Position numbers and translations under genes: made by a program. A DNA stretch of 64,000 bases from Paenibacillus terrae (GTDB taxonomy: Bacteria; Bacillota; Bacilli; Paenibacillales; Paenibacillaceae). The DNA lies in the NCBI RefSeq assembly GCF_000943545.1, contig NZ_JTHP01000019.1:25214-89213 (forward strand), in the 5' to 3' direction. The notes under the pieces were generated by a model. It was given only the letters and a program-made list of their open reading frames with translations, did no database searches and was not told the DNA's origin. This document shows positions 49,935-58,635 of this stretch, one piece after another. Each line of letters begins with the position of its first letter. Position 1 is the stretch's first letter.

Positions 49935-50966
49935 TTACAAATCGTCAAATCTGTTGTCGTCTCCGACCTTGCCGTAATTGCGCGATTTTGCTTCAAAAAA
50001 GTCTGTTTTTGTCGCGTTCAGAGCTTCATCCGAGAACGGCTTGATCCAAGGCATACAGTTTATGTCAACGCCTTCGTAGGCTTTATCCATACCAAGCAGT
50101 CTCAGGCGCATGTTCGCCATGTACTTGATATAATCGCCCAGCTCGTTCAAGTCGATGCCGCGAACCTCTTTGAGCGTGTAGTGCGCCCAGTTGGTTTCCA
50201 GCTCGACTGCACGGTCGATCATGCGGTAGACATAATCCATATTTTCTTTCGTGTCCAGCTCAGGGAAATCAGACAACAATTGCTTGAACACTTCGGCAAA
50301 AAAGTAGCAATGCTGATTTTCATCCCGCTGGATATAGGAGATCATTTGGCTGGTCGCCATCATCTTCTGGTCACGGGCCAAATTATAGAAGAAAGCGAAC
50401 GTACTATAGAAGAAAATGCCCTCTAAAATCAAGTCCGCCACCATCGCCTGGAAAAAGGTTTGCGGATTCTGTTCATCACGGAACTCCTGATAAATGTCTG
50501 AGATGAACGTGTTACGCTCCAGCAGTACAGGATCATTCTTCCAGTATTCAAAAATTTCCTTCTGCTCCTGATCCGATACCAGAGAGGACAGCACGTAGGA
50601 GTAGGATTGGTTATGCACGACTTCCTGCTGCCCGATAATGGCTGACACAGCTTCCAGTGAAGAATCGGTAAAGTAGCGTTTTACATCCCCGACAAACATC
50701 GTTTGCATGGAATCCAGTACGGCCAGCAGGCCGATGTTGATTTTGAACGTGCGCTGTTCTTCGGCATCCAGTGTTGGGAATTGGGATGCGTCCTTGGACA
50801 TCGGGATTTCATCCGGAATCCAGTGGTTCAGCAGCAGTACCTTGTACAGCTTGTACATATGCGGCATCCGAATATCGTTCCAATTCAGAATGCCGGAGTT
50901 TTCGCCTTCAATAATGCGGGTAGAGCGGTTAGGCGCTTCCGTGTTAAAAATCTTTTGTAACTGCAT
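49935..50966 (-). CDS. nrdB: Class I ribonucleotide reductase, beta subunit
   Basis: This 343-residue radical-generating subunit houses a dinuclear metal centre. Ligands are seen in GQQEVVHNQSYSYVLS (Glu, His), VADLILEGIFFYSTFAFFYN (Glu) and IQRDENQHCYFF (Glu, His). AAAGGAG precedes the ATG. It is the second gene of the nrdAB operon, 20 bases after nrdA. It looks like the NrdB (class Ia) rather than the NrdF type because its partner has a C-terminal Cys pair and there is no nrdI or nrdH. Confidence 0.93.
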   Translation of the reverse strand: MQLQKIFNTEAPNRSTRIIEGENSGILNWNDIRMPHMYKLYKVLLLNHWIPDEIPMSKDASQFPTLDAEEQRTFKINIGLLAVLDSMQTMFVGDVKRYFTDSSLEAVSAIIGQQEVVHNQSYSYVLSSLVSDQEQKEIFEYWKNDPVLLERNTFISDIYQEFRDEQNPQTFFQAMVADLILEGIFFYSTFAFFYNLARDQKMMATSQMISYIQRDENQHCYFFAEVFKQLLSDFPELDTKENMDYVYRMIDRAVELETNWAHYTLKEVRGIDLNELGDYIKYMANMRLRLLGMDKAYEGVDINCMPWIKPFSDEALNATKTDFFEAKSRNYGKVGDDNRFDDL

Positions 50967-50986
50967 GGGAGATTCTCTCCTTTATT

Positions 50987-53320
50987 TTAGGATGCACAGC
51001 TATCGCATTCTTCAATCGTCAGTGCGCGACTGCGTACATAATAGGTTGATTTCATACCTGATTTCCAGGCATGGATGTGCAGTTCCAGGAATTCAGTAGC
51101 TTTGATATCCGGGCGCACATACAGGTTAAAGCTTTGGCCCTGATCAATATGACGCTGACGGGCAGAAGCCATGTTGATCGAAGCATGCTGATCCAGCAGG
51201 AAAGCTGTTTTGTAGTACCAGATCGTTTTTTCGTTTAAGTCCGGTGCAGGGTTAGCGATCTTGTAGGTTGTTTTCTCTTCATAGGAAAGCAGCTCATACA
51301 ATGGATCAATGCTGGCCGTAGAACCTGCGATGATGGAGGTGGAACCGTTAGGCGCGATGGCGAACAGCCATGCGTTGCGAACACCGTTTTGTTTGACTTC
51401 TTCCGCAAGTTCACTCCACTCGGACGTGGTGACAAATTTGCCTTCACGCGTACCGTCAGTATAGCCACGGGATGTGAAATAATGCCCGGTAGACCAGTCA
51501 GAGCCTTCAAATTTGGCATAACGGCCTTTTTCCTTCGCCAGCTCCATGCTTGATTTTACAGCCAGATAGTTAATTTTTTCGTACAAATGATCGTTATAGG
51601 TTACCGCTTCATCGGATTCCCAACGGATACCTTCGAGTGCGAGCAGATGATGGAGTCCGAACGTACCCAGACCGACTGCGCGATATTGACTGTTCGTATA
51701 TTGTGCTTGCAGCACCTCAATATTGTTAATATCAATAACGTTATCCAGCATACGTACCTGAATCGGTACGAGACGATCCAGCACACCTGCCGGAACTGCG
51801 CGAGCCAGATGGATGGAGTTCAGGTTGCAGACGACAAAATCGCCAGGAATTTTGGAAATGACAATGCGTGTTTGTCCATCCTTGGTGACTAACTCCTCTT
51901 TTTCCACCACGGTCGCCGATTGGTTTTGCATAATTTCCGTACACAGATTGGAGGAATATACCATACCGTGGGCGCGGTTTGGGTTCGCACGGTTTACTGT
52001 ATCGCGGTAGAACATGTATGGCGTACCTGTTTCCAGCTGCGATTTCATCAAGCGCTTCATGATGTCGATAGCAGGCACCGTAATGCGGGAGAGAATTGGA
52101 TGCTGTGACGCTTCCTCATACTTCTCGCGGAAGGAACCTGTACCAAAGCCTTCATCGTAAAAATCCTCCAGCCCCAGTGGACGGCCGTTGTCATCCTTCC
52201 AGCCCATGACCTTCTTCACTTCATGCGGGCAGAACAGGTTCCATTCGCCACGTGCTTCCACCCGCTCCATGAACAGATCGGGCAGACATACGCCATGGAA
52301 AACATCATGTGCACGCATGCGCTCGTCACCGTTGTTCAACTTCAGATCGAGGAACGCAAGAATATCTTTGTGGAATACGTCCAGATAGACGGCAATTGCG
52401 CCTTTACGTGTACCCAGTTGGTCTACGCTGACCGCTGTATTGTTCAGCTGGCGGATCCACGGGATCACGCCGGAGCTTGTATTTTTATGTCCACGGATGT
52501 CGGAGCCACGTGCCCGTACTTTACCGAGGTATACGCCGATACCGCCGCCCATTTTGCTAAGACGGGCTACATCGGTGTTGGAATCGAAAATGCCTTCCAG
52601 CGAGTCGTCTACGGTGTCGATGAAGCAGCTGGAGAGCTGTCCGGCGACCTTTTTCCCGGCATTGGACATGGTTGGCGTAGCCGCCGTCATGTACATATTG
52701 CTCATCGCCCAGTAAGCTTCCTTCACCAGCTCCATACGCTTGTCGGCAGGTTCTTTGTGCATCAGGTACATCGCGATGATCATATAACGTTCCTGCGGCA
52801 GCTCCATCACCCGTCCGTCAAAATCGTTTGCCAAATAGCGCTCGGACAGCGTCAACAGCCCGATGTAATCGAACAGCAGATCATTTTTCGGCAAAATGGA
52901 TGCACCCAGCTCGTCAATTTGCTCCTTGGTGTAGTAATCAAGCAGCTCTTGACGGTAAATTCCTTTTTGGACCAAATCGGTAATCAGTGGATAAAAAGCG
53001 CCGTAAGGCTCGTCCGCATAGGATTTGTAACGGCGGTGAGTGGCCGCTTTTTTATATAAGGAGGTGAGTAAAGCACGAGAAGCGGCGAATTTCCAGTCTG
53101 GTTCTTCCTTGCTGACCAGTTCAAGCGCAGCCATCGCAAACGCGTTGCTGATTTCGTCGCCCGTGACTTCGTCCCGGCGCAGCTTGCTGGTTACACCGCG
53201 AATCAGGCGATCTTTATCCAGCTTGTCCAATCCGCTGAGCACACGGTCGGCATATACGGAAATGCGTATTTCATCAAAAGCCAACTGGCGGTTGTTTGGT
53301 TTCGTTACGAGTTGTGGCAT
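50987..53320 (-). CDS. nrdA: Class I ribonucleotide reductase, alpha subunit
   Basis: This 777-residue catalytic subunit reduces ribonucleoside diphosphates. The active-site Cys residues appear in GQLSSCFIDTVDDSLEG, YSSNLCTEIMQNQ (thiyl Cys and Glu) and FVVCNLNSIHLA, and the C-terminal ECDSCAS is the thioredoxin-reducible pair. The N-terminal ~90 residues resemble an ATP-cone of reduced conservation. The ATG at 53320 begins MPQLVTKPNNRQ with GAGG 12 bases upstream. The frame stays open for 88 more codons upstream, but that part is not NrdA-like and lies in the leader. No intein is present. Confidence 0.93.
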   Translation of the reverse strand: MPQLVTKPNNRQLAFDEIRISVYADRVLSGLDKLDKDRLIRGVTSKLRRDEVTGDEISNAFAMAALELVSKEEPDWKFAASRALLTSLYKKAATHRRYKSYADEPYGAFYPLITDLVQKGIYRQELLDYYTKEQIDELGASILPKNDLLFDYIGLLTLSERYLANDFDGRVMELPQERYMIIAMYLMHKEPADKRMELVKEAYWAMSNMYMTAATPTMSNAGKKVAGQLSSCFIDTVDDSLEGIFDSNTDVARLSKMGGGIGVYLGKVRARGSDIRGHKNTSSGVIPWIRQLNNTAVSVDQLGTRKGAIAVYLDVFHKDILAFLDLKLNNGDERMRAHDVFHGVCLPDLFMERVEARGEWNLFCPHEVKKVMGWKDDNGRPLGLEDFYDEGFGTGSFREKYEEASQHPILSRITVPAIDIMKRLMKSQLETGTPYMFYRDTVNRANPNRAHGMVYSSNLCTEIMQNQSATVVEKEELVTKDGQTRIVISKIPGDFVVCNLNSIHLARAVPAGVLDRLVPIQVRMLDNVIDINNIEVLQAQYTNSQYRAVGLGTFGLHHLLALEGIRWESDEAVTYNDHLYEKINYLAVKSSMELAKEKGRYAKFEGSDWSTGHYFTSRGYTDGTREGKFVTTSEWSELAEEVKQNGVRNAWLFAIAPNGSTSIIAGSTASIDPLYELLSYEEKTTYKIANPAPDLNEKTIWYYKTAFLLDQHASINMASARQRHIDQGQSFNLYVRPDIKATEFLELHIHAWKSGMKSTYYVRSRALTIEECDSCAS

Positions 53321-53700
53321 GGGATTAATTCCTCGCTTTCCTGACTTGGGAGATAAACTTGAAAATAAATGACAGTGAAAATGAAAAACGACGCTGAAAA
53401 GAAATGATGATAAAGCGATGAGGTCAGCTTGTCCAACGGTTGGAAGACAGGCGAAGCATCCGTGTGTTTGCAGGTGTGCAGTTCCGGGTTTTGGGTGAAA
53501 ATTCCCGGGTTGCTTGCTCGGTTCAGACAGCATTTTGGGGCTGTATGTAATCCAACAACATAGAAATAGCGATGCGCTTGCCAATGAAGGGGGAAAAGAT
53601 GGTTCCCGTACGATTTATCGGCTACATCACTACATTTAGACGTCTTATAAATATTTAACCCAACATGTTGTGTTGAGAAACTTAAAATTTCAAATAAGCG
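53321..53700 (-). promoter_or_regulatory. nrdAB leader and candidate operator
   Basis: The gap 53321-53950 (630 bases) has no gene. On the minus strand, AACACAACATGTTGGGTT (53657-53674) is an 18-bp palindrome with one mismatch, placed about 340 bases upstream of nrdA, loosely like an NrdR box. Between it and nrdA, hairpin-forming segments occur (for example CCCGGG at 53503-53508 and CCCGGAA on its 3' side). I looked for a cobalamin riboswitch core and saw none. The 53701-53950 part holds the AAGGAGG site of the next + strand gene only. Confidence 0.4.
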
Positions 53701-53950
53701 CAAGGAGTATTATAGCAACATTTGAAGCCATACGTAAAGGAAAAGGAATGGAAACTCAAAATTTGCAGAGAAGTCGCGGGCTGCATTTGAATTGAGGCTT
53801 TGTGAACGGTACAATGAATGATAAAGATGTTTCCTACAGAAACAAGCAGCATACATATGGACTGTTTTTATGAAATAAGGTTGCTTTATCGGACAGAGGT
53901 TTTAGATTTTTAAAGAAGTGAAGATTTTAAATTAAAGGAGGAACTTGGCG

Positions 53951-54298
53951 ATGGCCATTGCAGAAGTGACAGTGATCCCGATTGGAACAGGAAGTACGAG
54001 CCTGAGCGACTACGTTGCCCAGATGCAAAAAGTGTTGAAGACGCAAAAAGGAATTACCTATGAGCTTACCTCCATGAGTACGATTATTGAAGGTTCGTTG
54101 GACGATGTGTTCACCGCTATTGCTGCGCTGCACGAAGCGCCATTCCTGTCAGGAGCCAAGCGCGTTTCCACCTCGGTCAAAATTGATGATCGCCGTGACA
54201 AGCCTTCCTCCAGTCGCCAAAAGCTCCGTTCCGTCGCAGATAAACTATCTGGCACCGCAACAGGAAACGTTACCGAACTAAATCCAAATCCTAGTTGA
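53951..54298 (+). CDS. YqgV/MTH1187-family thiamine-binding-type protein
   Basis: This 115-residue protein of the UPF0045 (MTH1187/YkoF-like) family begins MAIAEVTVIPIGTGSTSLSD and contains YELTSMSTIIEGSLDDVF, matching the ferredoxin-like fold that binds thiamine or HMP in this family. The C-terminal ~25 residues (KLSGTATGNVTELNPNPS) are extra and disordered-looking. AAGGAGG lies nine bases before the ATG. It stands alone, followed by tRNA-Thr. Confidence 0.85.
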   Translation: MAIAEVTVIPIGTGSTSLSDYVAQMQKVLKTQKGITYELTSMSTIIEGSLDDVFTAIAALHEAPFLSGAKRVSTSVKIDDRRDKPSSSRQKLRSVADKLSGTATGNVTELNPNPS

Positions 54299-54371
54299 AA
54301 AAATGGATGTAAGTCATTGATTTTTATGTAAGGAAGAGTATAATAGTTTTTGTTGTCAGTTACACTGACCT

Positions 54372-54443
54372 GCTGGTGTAGCTCAGGGGTAGAGCAACGC
54401 ACTCGTAATGCGTAGGCCGGGGGTTCAATTCCCTTCACCAGCA
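54372..54443 (+). tRNA. tRNA-Thr (CGT anticodon)
   Basis: The 72-base cloverleaf has an acceptor stem GCTGGTG/CACCAGC with discriminator A, a D loop with GGGGTAG and a T arm CCGGGGGTTCAATTCC-like. The anticodon stem-loop CGCACTCGTAATGCG displays CGT. Its 3' 48 bases are duplicated at 61452-61499, so it is the integration target of the element to its right and has been kept intact. Confidence 0.93.
54396..54443 (+). other. attL (3' part of tRNA-Thr)
   Basis: Starting AACGCACTCGTAATGCG and ending CTTCACCAGCA, this 48-base sequence is identical to attR. It covers the anticodon arm to the 3' end of the tRNA. Confidence 0.92.
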
Positions 54444-54575
54444 TCCTTCGTTAGAATTTCCCGTCATATCAACGTTTGTCACTCGTTGAATGTTCCGGAT
54501 AGGCAGACGCTAGGCCAACGTTTTCCTAGCGATAAATCAGACGAACGTCGGCGCTGAAATGCGGTATATACGGAG

Positions 54576-54606
54576 CCTCCTACGGTATTTTGTAGGAGGT
54601 TTTTTG
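54576..54606 (+). terminator. Terminator hairpin containing the integrase ribosome site
   Basis: CCTCCTAC (54576-54583) and GTAGGAGG (54592-54599) form an 8-bp stem with an 8-base loop, followed by six T, a canonical terminator. The 3' arm is also the only Shine-Dalgarno sequence for the integrase ATG at 54609. RNA entering from the tRNA would be terminated, or have its ribosome site sequestered. The rest of 54444-54575 shows no feature. Confidence 0.8.
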
Positions 54607-54608
54607 CT

Positions 54609-55670
54609 ATGTCGATTGATCCGCGTAAGGGTAAGGCGGTCACCGCTAAACGACGTAATGGGCGATCTGAAAAAGGAGCCGGTTTCATTGGGCTTGAGTT
54701 GGGATTCGATCTATTCTACAACGCTAAACGAGCGGAGAAGTTACGGACGCGAACACTCGAAGACTATCAAAGCTACTGGCGTTATTTTCGGGAATGGCTT
54801 ACGGAGAGTCATTCGGAGATAAGTGGAGTAGGGCAACTTGATACGGCCATTCTACGCGAGTATATGAACTATATGTCCTACGAACGTACAAAATATGAAG
54901 GTGTCGAAGAACGGCGAGTAGAAGGGTGTAATCTCTCACCCGTCACGGTAGCATCAAGACTCCGCGCGTTGAAAACAATGTGTAAATTTTGGACGTCCGA
55001 AGGATTGATGAGCGAAGACCCGGCGGAGAAGCTGAAGTCACCGCGCAAGGATACCGAGGAGAAAAGTGTAATCGTCGACGAACAACTCCGGGCTTTAATC
55101 GAAGTTGCCGACGTTGATACATTTGCGGGCTTCCGCGACCGTACGCTTATGTTGTTACTTGCGGATACGGGGTTGCGAATTAACGAGGCGTTGCGGTTAG
55201 AGTCGGTCCACCTGGACATCGCGTCACGTTGCATACGGCTGCCGGGTCATATGAACAAAAACAGGAAACCGCGAATCGTTCCGGTATCGGCGAGTGTTTT
55301 ACGTGAGTTGATTAAGCTCATGGAAGAAAACCGCGCTTATTTTGATACGGACTTCATATTTCTGGCGAATTACGGTGATCCGTTAAAAGCTGATCAATTC
55401 CGAAAGAGACTAAGCCAGTATGCGGACAAAGTAGGTATTGATCGGAAAGTAACGCCAGTGTCTCCGCACCGGTTCCGCGATTACTTCTGCACAAACTATC
55501 TACTTAACGGTGGAGACCTCTTCACATTGCAACGGATCGTAGCGCACGCTGATATTAAGACCACGCAGGGGTACGTCAAGGTAAACGAAGGCGCTATGCG
55601 GGATAGTCATGCGCAATATTCGCCACTTTCACGACTCGGAATGTCTCGCGTAAGAAAAAGACGTCAATAG
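54609..55670 (+). CDS. int: Tyrosine-recombinase integrase
   Basis: This 353-residue XerC/D-like recombinase has an N-terminal SAM-like core-binding domain (about residues 40-150) and the catalytic tetrad: Arg in LADTGLRINEALRLE, His-x-x-Arg in VSPHRFRDYF, His in QRIVAHADIKTT and nucleophile Tyr in TQGYVKVN. It appears intact. The first ~20 residues are basic. It lies immediately downstream of attL, the usual place for a tRNA-integrating element. It is expected to carry out integration and, with an excisionase not found here, excision. Confidence 0.93.
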   Translation: MSIDPRKGKAVTAKRRNGRSEKGAGFIGLELGFDLFYNAKRAEKLRTRTLEDYQSYWRYFREWLTESHSEISGVGQLDTAILREYMNYMSYERTKYEGVEERRVEGCNLSPVTVASRLRALKTMCKFWTSEGLMSEDPAEKLKSPRKDTEEKSVIVDEQLRALIEVADVDTFAGFRDRTLMLLLADTGLRINEALRLESVHLDIASRCIRLPGHMNKNRKPRIVPVSASVLRELIKLMEENRAYFDTDFIFLANYGDPLKADQFRKRLSQYADKVGIDRKVTPVSPHRFRDYFCTNYLLNGGDLFTLQRIVAHADIKTTQGYVKVNEGAMRDSHAQYSPLSRLGMSRVRKRRQ

Positions 55671-55677
55671 AACGGAC

Positions 55678-55717
55678 AATAGCGCTCATCTCTTCGGAGG
55701 TGGGCGTTATTTTTTTT
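55678..55717 (+). terminator. Terminator of int
   Basis: AATAGCGCTCATCTC and GAGGTGGGCGTTATT pair around TTCG with several wobbles, followed by a run of T. A sister terminator with the same CTCTTCGGAGG core lies at 61267-61297. Confidence 0.85.
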
Positions 55718-55792
55718 ACCTCCGTGTCCCAAATCCGAAGATTCGTGTCCCTATATTATGTATACGAAGCAAAGCGGGAAGGAGACGAATAT

Positions 55793-56626
55793 ATGGCGAG
55801 AGGAAGGCGCGTAGAGATCGTTAAGATAGTCGTAGACGGTGCGGAGGTTGACGCAAAGGCGTGTACGAAATGCGGCGAGGTTAAGGCGCTACATGACTAT
55901 CATCTGAGTAAAAAAGCGAAAGACGGGCACCAGTCACGTTGCAGAGCGTGTGCACGAGTAGATATGCGTAAGGCAACTGAGGCTAAGAATCCAAAAGCAA
56001 GGAGGTTTACACGCTGGACGTCTGATAGATTTGCGAAATACGTTACAAAAGAAACGAACGGTGAGTACACGCTAATAGGTAATCTAACTAGTGTGGAGAA
56101 GCCTATTAGAATGCAGCACAATGCCTGTGGAAGAGAATGGATGCAGCGCCCCAGTGACTTTCTTCAGGGAAAGAGATGCCGTCCGTGCTCCGGGTTTGAA
56201 AAGAAAACCACAGAACAATTTAAGCAAGAAGTAAGAGTTCTTGTAGGGAATGAATACAGTGTTTTAAGTGAGTATATTAACTCAAATGCTTTAATTGTTA
56301 TGCGGCATAATACTTGCGGAAATGAGTGGGCACTGGTTGCAAACTCCTTTCTCCAAGATGTTAGATGCCCGTGCTGTGCTGGATCAAAAGGTGAGCGTAG
56401 AGTGCGTGAATTTCTCGACACACGTTCGTATCCGTATGCGTAGCAGTACAAGTTTGATGATTGTCGATTTAAACGACCGCTGCCGTTTGATTTCGCAGTC
56501 TATTTAAACGAATCGTTTGTCCTTATAGAATATGACGGCCGGCAACATTCTGAGCCAGTAGCATTCGGCGGGGATGAAGCGCATGCACTGCGGGAGTTCC
56601 GGATACGCCAACGAAACGTATTTTGA
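55793..56626 (+). pseudogene. Homing endonuclease-like gene interrupted by an in-frame TAG and truncated
   Basis: AAGGAG precedes the ATG at 55793. The first 216 codons encode a treble-clef zinc finger (CTKCGEVKALHDYHLSKKAK, then CRACARVD) and two zinc-ribbon modules (HNACGREWMQRPSDF, CRPC; HNTCGNEWALVANSF, CPCC), ending GERRVREFLDTRSYPYA. A TAG at 56441-56443 stops it. In the same frame it continues QYKFDDCRFKRPLPFDFAVY and FVLIEYDGRQHSEPVAFGGD, the catalytic core of Vsr/EDxHD-type phage homing endonucleases. It then diverges after FGGD and stops at 56624. So the nuclease core is cut off by the amber codon, and its C-terminal end is lost at the junction with the tail gene. Confidence 0.8.
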
Positions 56627-58556
56627 TTTGGAAAAGTATCTGGACGAAAACTGGCGCGCTGTAGATACTTTTGCGGGTACAACTCAAGGGAAGCTGGACA
56701 AGGTAACACGATTTGTCGTTACGTCAGATATGTACGGAGCTAACGGGGACGGGACCGACCAAACGCAGGCTATTCAGAACGCGCTAAATTATCTCGAAAG
56801 CGTAGGCGGTGGAAAACTCATCCTCGGTGCTGGTACGTTTCTACTGAGCCTCGCTAAAAGCACGCACAGTAAGGCGTGTATTGTAATCCCGGCAGGTGTA
56901 ACGATAGAAGGCTCCGGAATGGGCGTTACCATTCTCAAGCGGTTAGAAAGCGAGCGCGGCCAAAACGGCATATTACTCGTAAACAAGGATTACGATACAA
57001 AAGGCGGATACACGGCCGCGGGTAATATCACTTTGCGAAATTTTACGATTACGGACGGAGTTGTCACTACAACACCGAGGACTTACGGGGATTTAATCGC
57101 GCTGGGACACGCAGACAACGTACTAATCGAGCGCGTCGGTTCGCTCAACCACGACCAACACTTCGTTGATATCTGCGGATCGCGTAACGTGACTATACGA
57201 GACTGCGTTTGTAACAATCTGCAAGACACCTATGGAACAGCTACAATCCAAATAGACCGAGCTAAAAATTTAGGCATATGGGGACTACTGTTGGACGATA
57301 CAAACCCCGAAGAGATAACGTTATCTGACAACAAGATTACGTCCCTGTCTGACATGGTATTGCAGCTCGGACACGACGCGTCTACCGTAAAAGATATTAG
57401 CGTAGTGGGTAATATAATCGTCTGCGCGAACGCGAATAAAGGTCAGATCGCAATCGGTAACGACGACGATACATCTATATCCACCGCGGATGTCGAGGAC
57501 AACCAGATCGAACTCAATAATATTAATAGCGCTGGCATTTACCTGGTCGGTGATCCAACTAATAAATTTGAGAATATCTCGATAGCTAGTAATATCATCA
57601 CAGGTAAGATGAGATCGGCTGTCTTTGTCGGCAGCTCAACTATGCCAAGTAGCTTTGCAAACTTTAGGAACGTACTGATAACCAACAACACAGTTGATAT
57701 GGATATCAGGGATTCAGTCAGTACGCATTATATCTCTGCTATTCGCGTTAGTAACGGCGTGAGCGCGTCAATCGTAAACAATACGGTTAGATTTTCGTGT
57801 CAGGGCGGGAACTATGCGGAGGCTAAGATTATACGTGCGGACTCTTTTAAAGACATCCTAATTAGTACAAACCAGGTCATAATGTCGGACTCGAACTCGC
57901 GGCAAGACGCGCAGCTTTACGGTATTCAGATCGAGATGGATTCCGCAATAGCGAATAGTCTTTATTGTAAGGCTAAGGTTATCGGCAATATGGTGCTCGG
58001 TACGGGCTATCGTTGGGGGATTTCGGAGCGCGGTGGTGTTAACGTCTCAAACTTCCTACAAGCTACGGTTTCCGGAAATAACGTTTACGACGATAGCCCG
58101 ACACAGGGCCATTACCACGAGTCCACCCCGAGCCTCGACGGAACGAACAACGTGCAGTACGTCAATTTCGAGTCTCTCGGTTTTCCGGCGACAGGCTCAG
58201 TGCTGACAGTGCAAGCGGCTAAGACGTACACTTTCGTATCCCCTATACGTAAAAGCGGAATAACTCCGACAGCGTACGTAATGAAAGGGGATTTTATTTT
58301 TAATCCCGTGTCGGCTACCTCGTTTAATACAGACACGGAGGAGGTGCGGGGAGCTTATTGGGTTGAGGGCTCTACCGCTAAAGTTGTAGGAATATCTTTG
58401 AGCAAAACCGTGCTGGGAAATGACGCTAATGGACGCGTAACGAACACTATCACGATAAATACAGGATCAAACGGATGTAATCTCGCGATAGACCCTACGA
58501 ATCATGCTGGCGTTATACGTTCAAACGGCTATCTTATGCTGCGCATTGGAGTATAA
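56574..58556 (+). CDS. Phage tail-spike / appendage protein with pectate-lyase-like beta-helix
   Basis: This 660-residue protein has a short N-terminal piece ANETYFDLEKYLDENWRAVD plus TFAGTTQGKLD, like the virion-attachment end of phage structural proteins. Next comes DMYGANGDGTDQTQAIQNAL, the classic opening of pectate-lyase-3/GDSL-type spikes. A right-handed beta-helix of parallel repeats rich in N-x-I and V-x-N-N-T (about residues 130-490) and a C-terminal beta domain follow. In phages it binds or degrades host surface glycan. The ATG at 56574 (or 56583) lies inside the truncated nuclease frame, with only a GGCGGGG site. The true N-terminus was probably lost in a fusion/deletion. The stop is followed by a short AT-rich gap. 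Confidence 0.8.
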   Translation: MKRMHCGSSGYANETYFDLEKYLDENWRAVDTFAGTTQGKLDKVTRFVVTSDMYGANGDGTDQTQAIQNALNYLESVGGGKLILGAGTFLLSLAKSTHSKACIVIPAGVTIEGSGMGVTILKRLESERGQNGILLVNKDYDTKGGYTAAGNITLRNFTITDGVVTTTPRTYGDLIALGHADNVLIERVGSLNHDQHFVDICGSRNVTIRDCVCNNLQDTYGTATIQIDRAKNLGIWGLLLDDTNPEEITLSDNKITSLSDMVLQLGHDASTVKDISVVGNIIVCANANKGQIAIGNDDDTSISTADVEDNQIELNNINSAGIYLVGDPTNKFENISIASNIITGKMRSAVFVGSSTMPSSFANFRNVLITNNTVDMDIRDSVSTHYISAIRVSNGVSASIVNNTVRFSCQGGNYAEAKIIRADSFKDILISTNQVIMSDSNSRQDAQLYGIQIEMDSAIANSLYCKAKVIGNMVLGTGYRWGISERGGVNVSNFLQATVSGNNVYDDSPTQGHYHESTPSLDGTNNVQYVNFESLGFPATGSVLTVQAAKTYTFVSPIRKSGITPTAYVMKGDFIFNPVSATSFNTDTEEVRGAYWVEGSTAKVVGISLSKTVLGNDANGRVTNTITINTGSNGCNLAIDPTNHAGVIRSNGYLMLRIGV

Positions 58557-58635
58557 ATCTCCCGAATTTATTGACTTTACTTCCCAAGTAATTGTAAGGT
58601 ATTAACATCAATTACTAGGGAAGGTTGTTAGATGC

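Noticed and set aside
53321..53584. 88-codon N-terminal extension of NrdA
   Set aside because: Sequence is not NrdA-like, the family start is at MPQLVTKP, and the region is better explained as an untranslated leader.
53321..53950. Possible cobalamin riboswitch upstream of nrdA
   Set aside because: No B12-box-like core sequence could be found on the minus strand.
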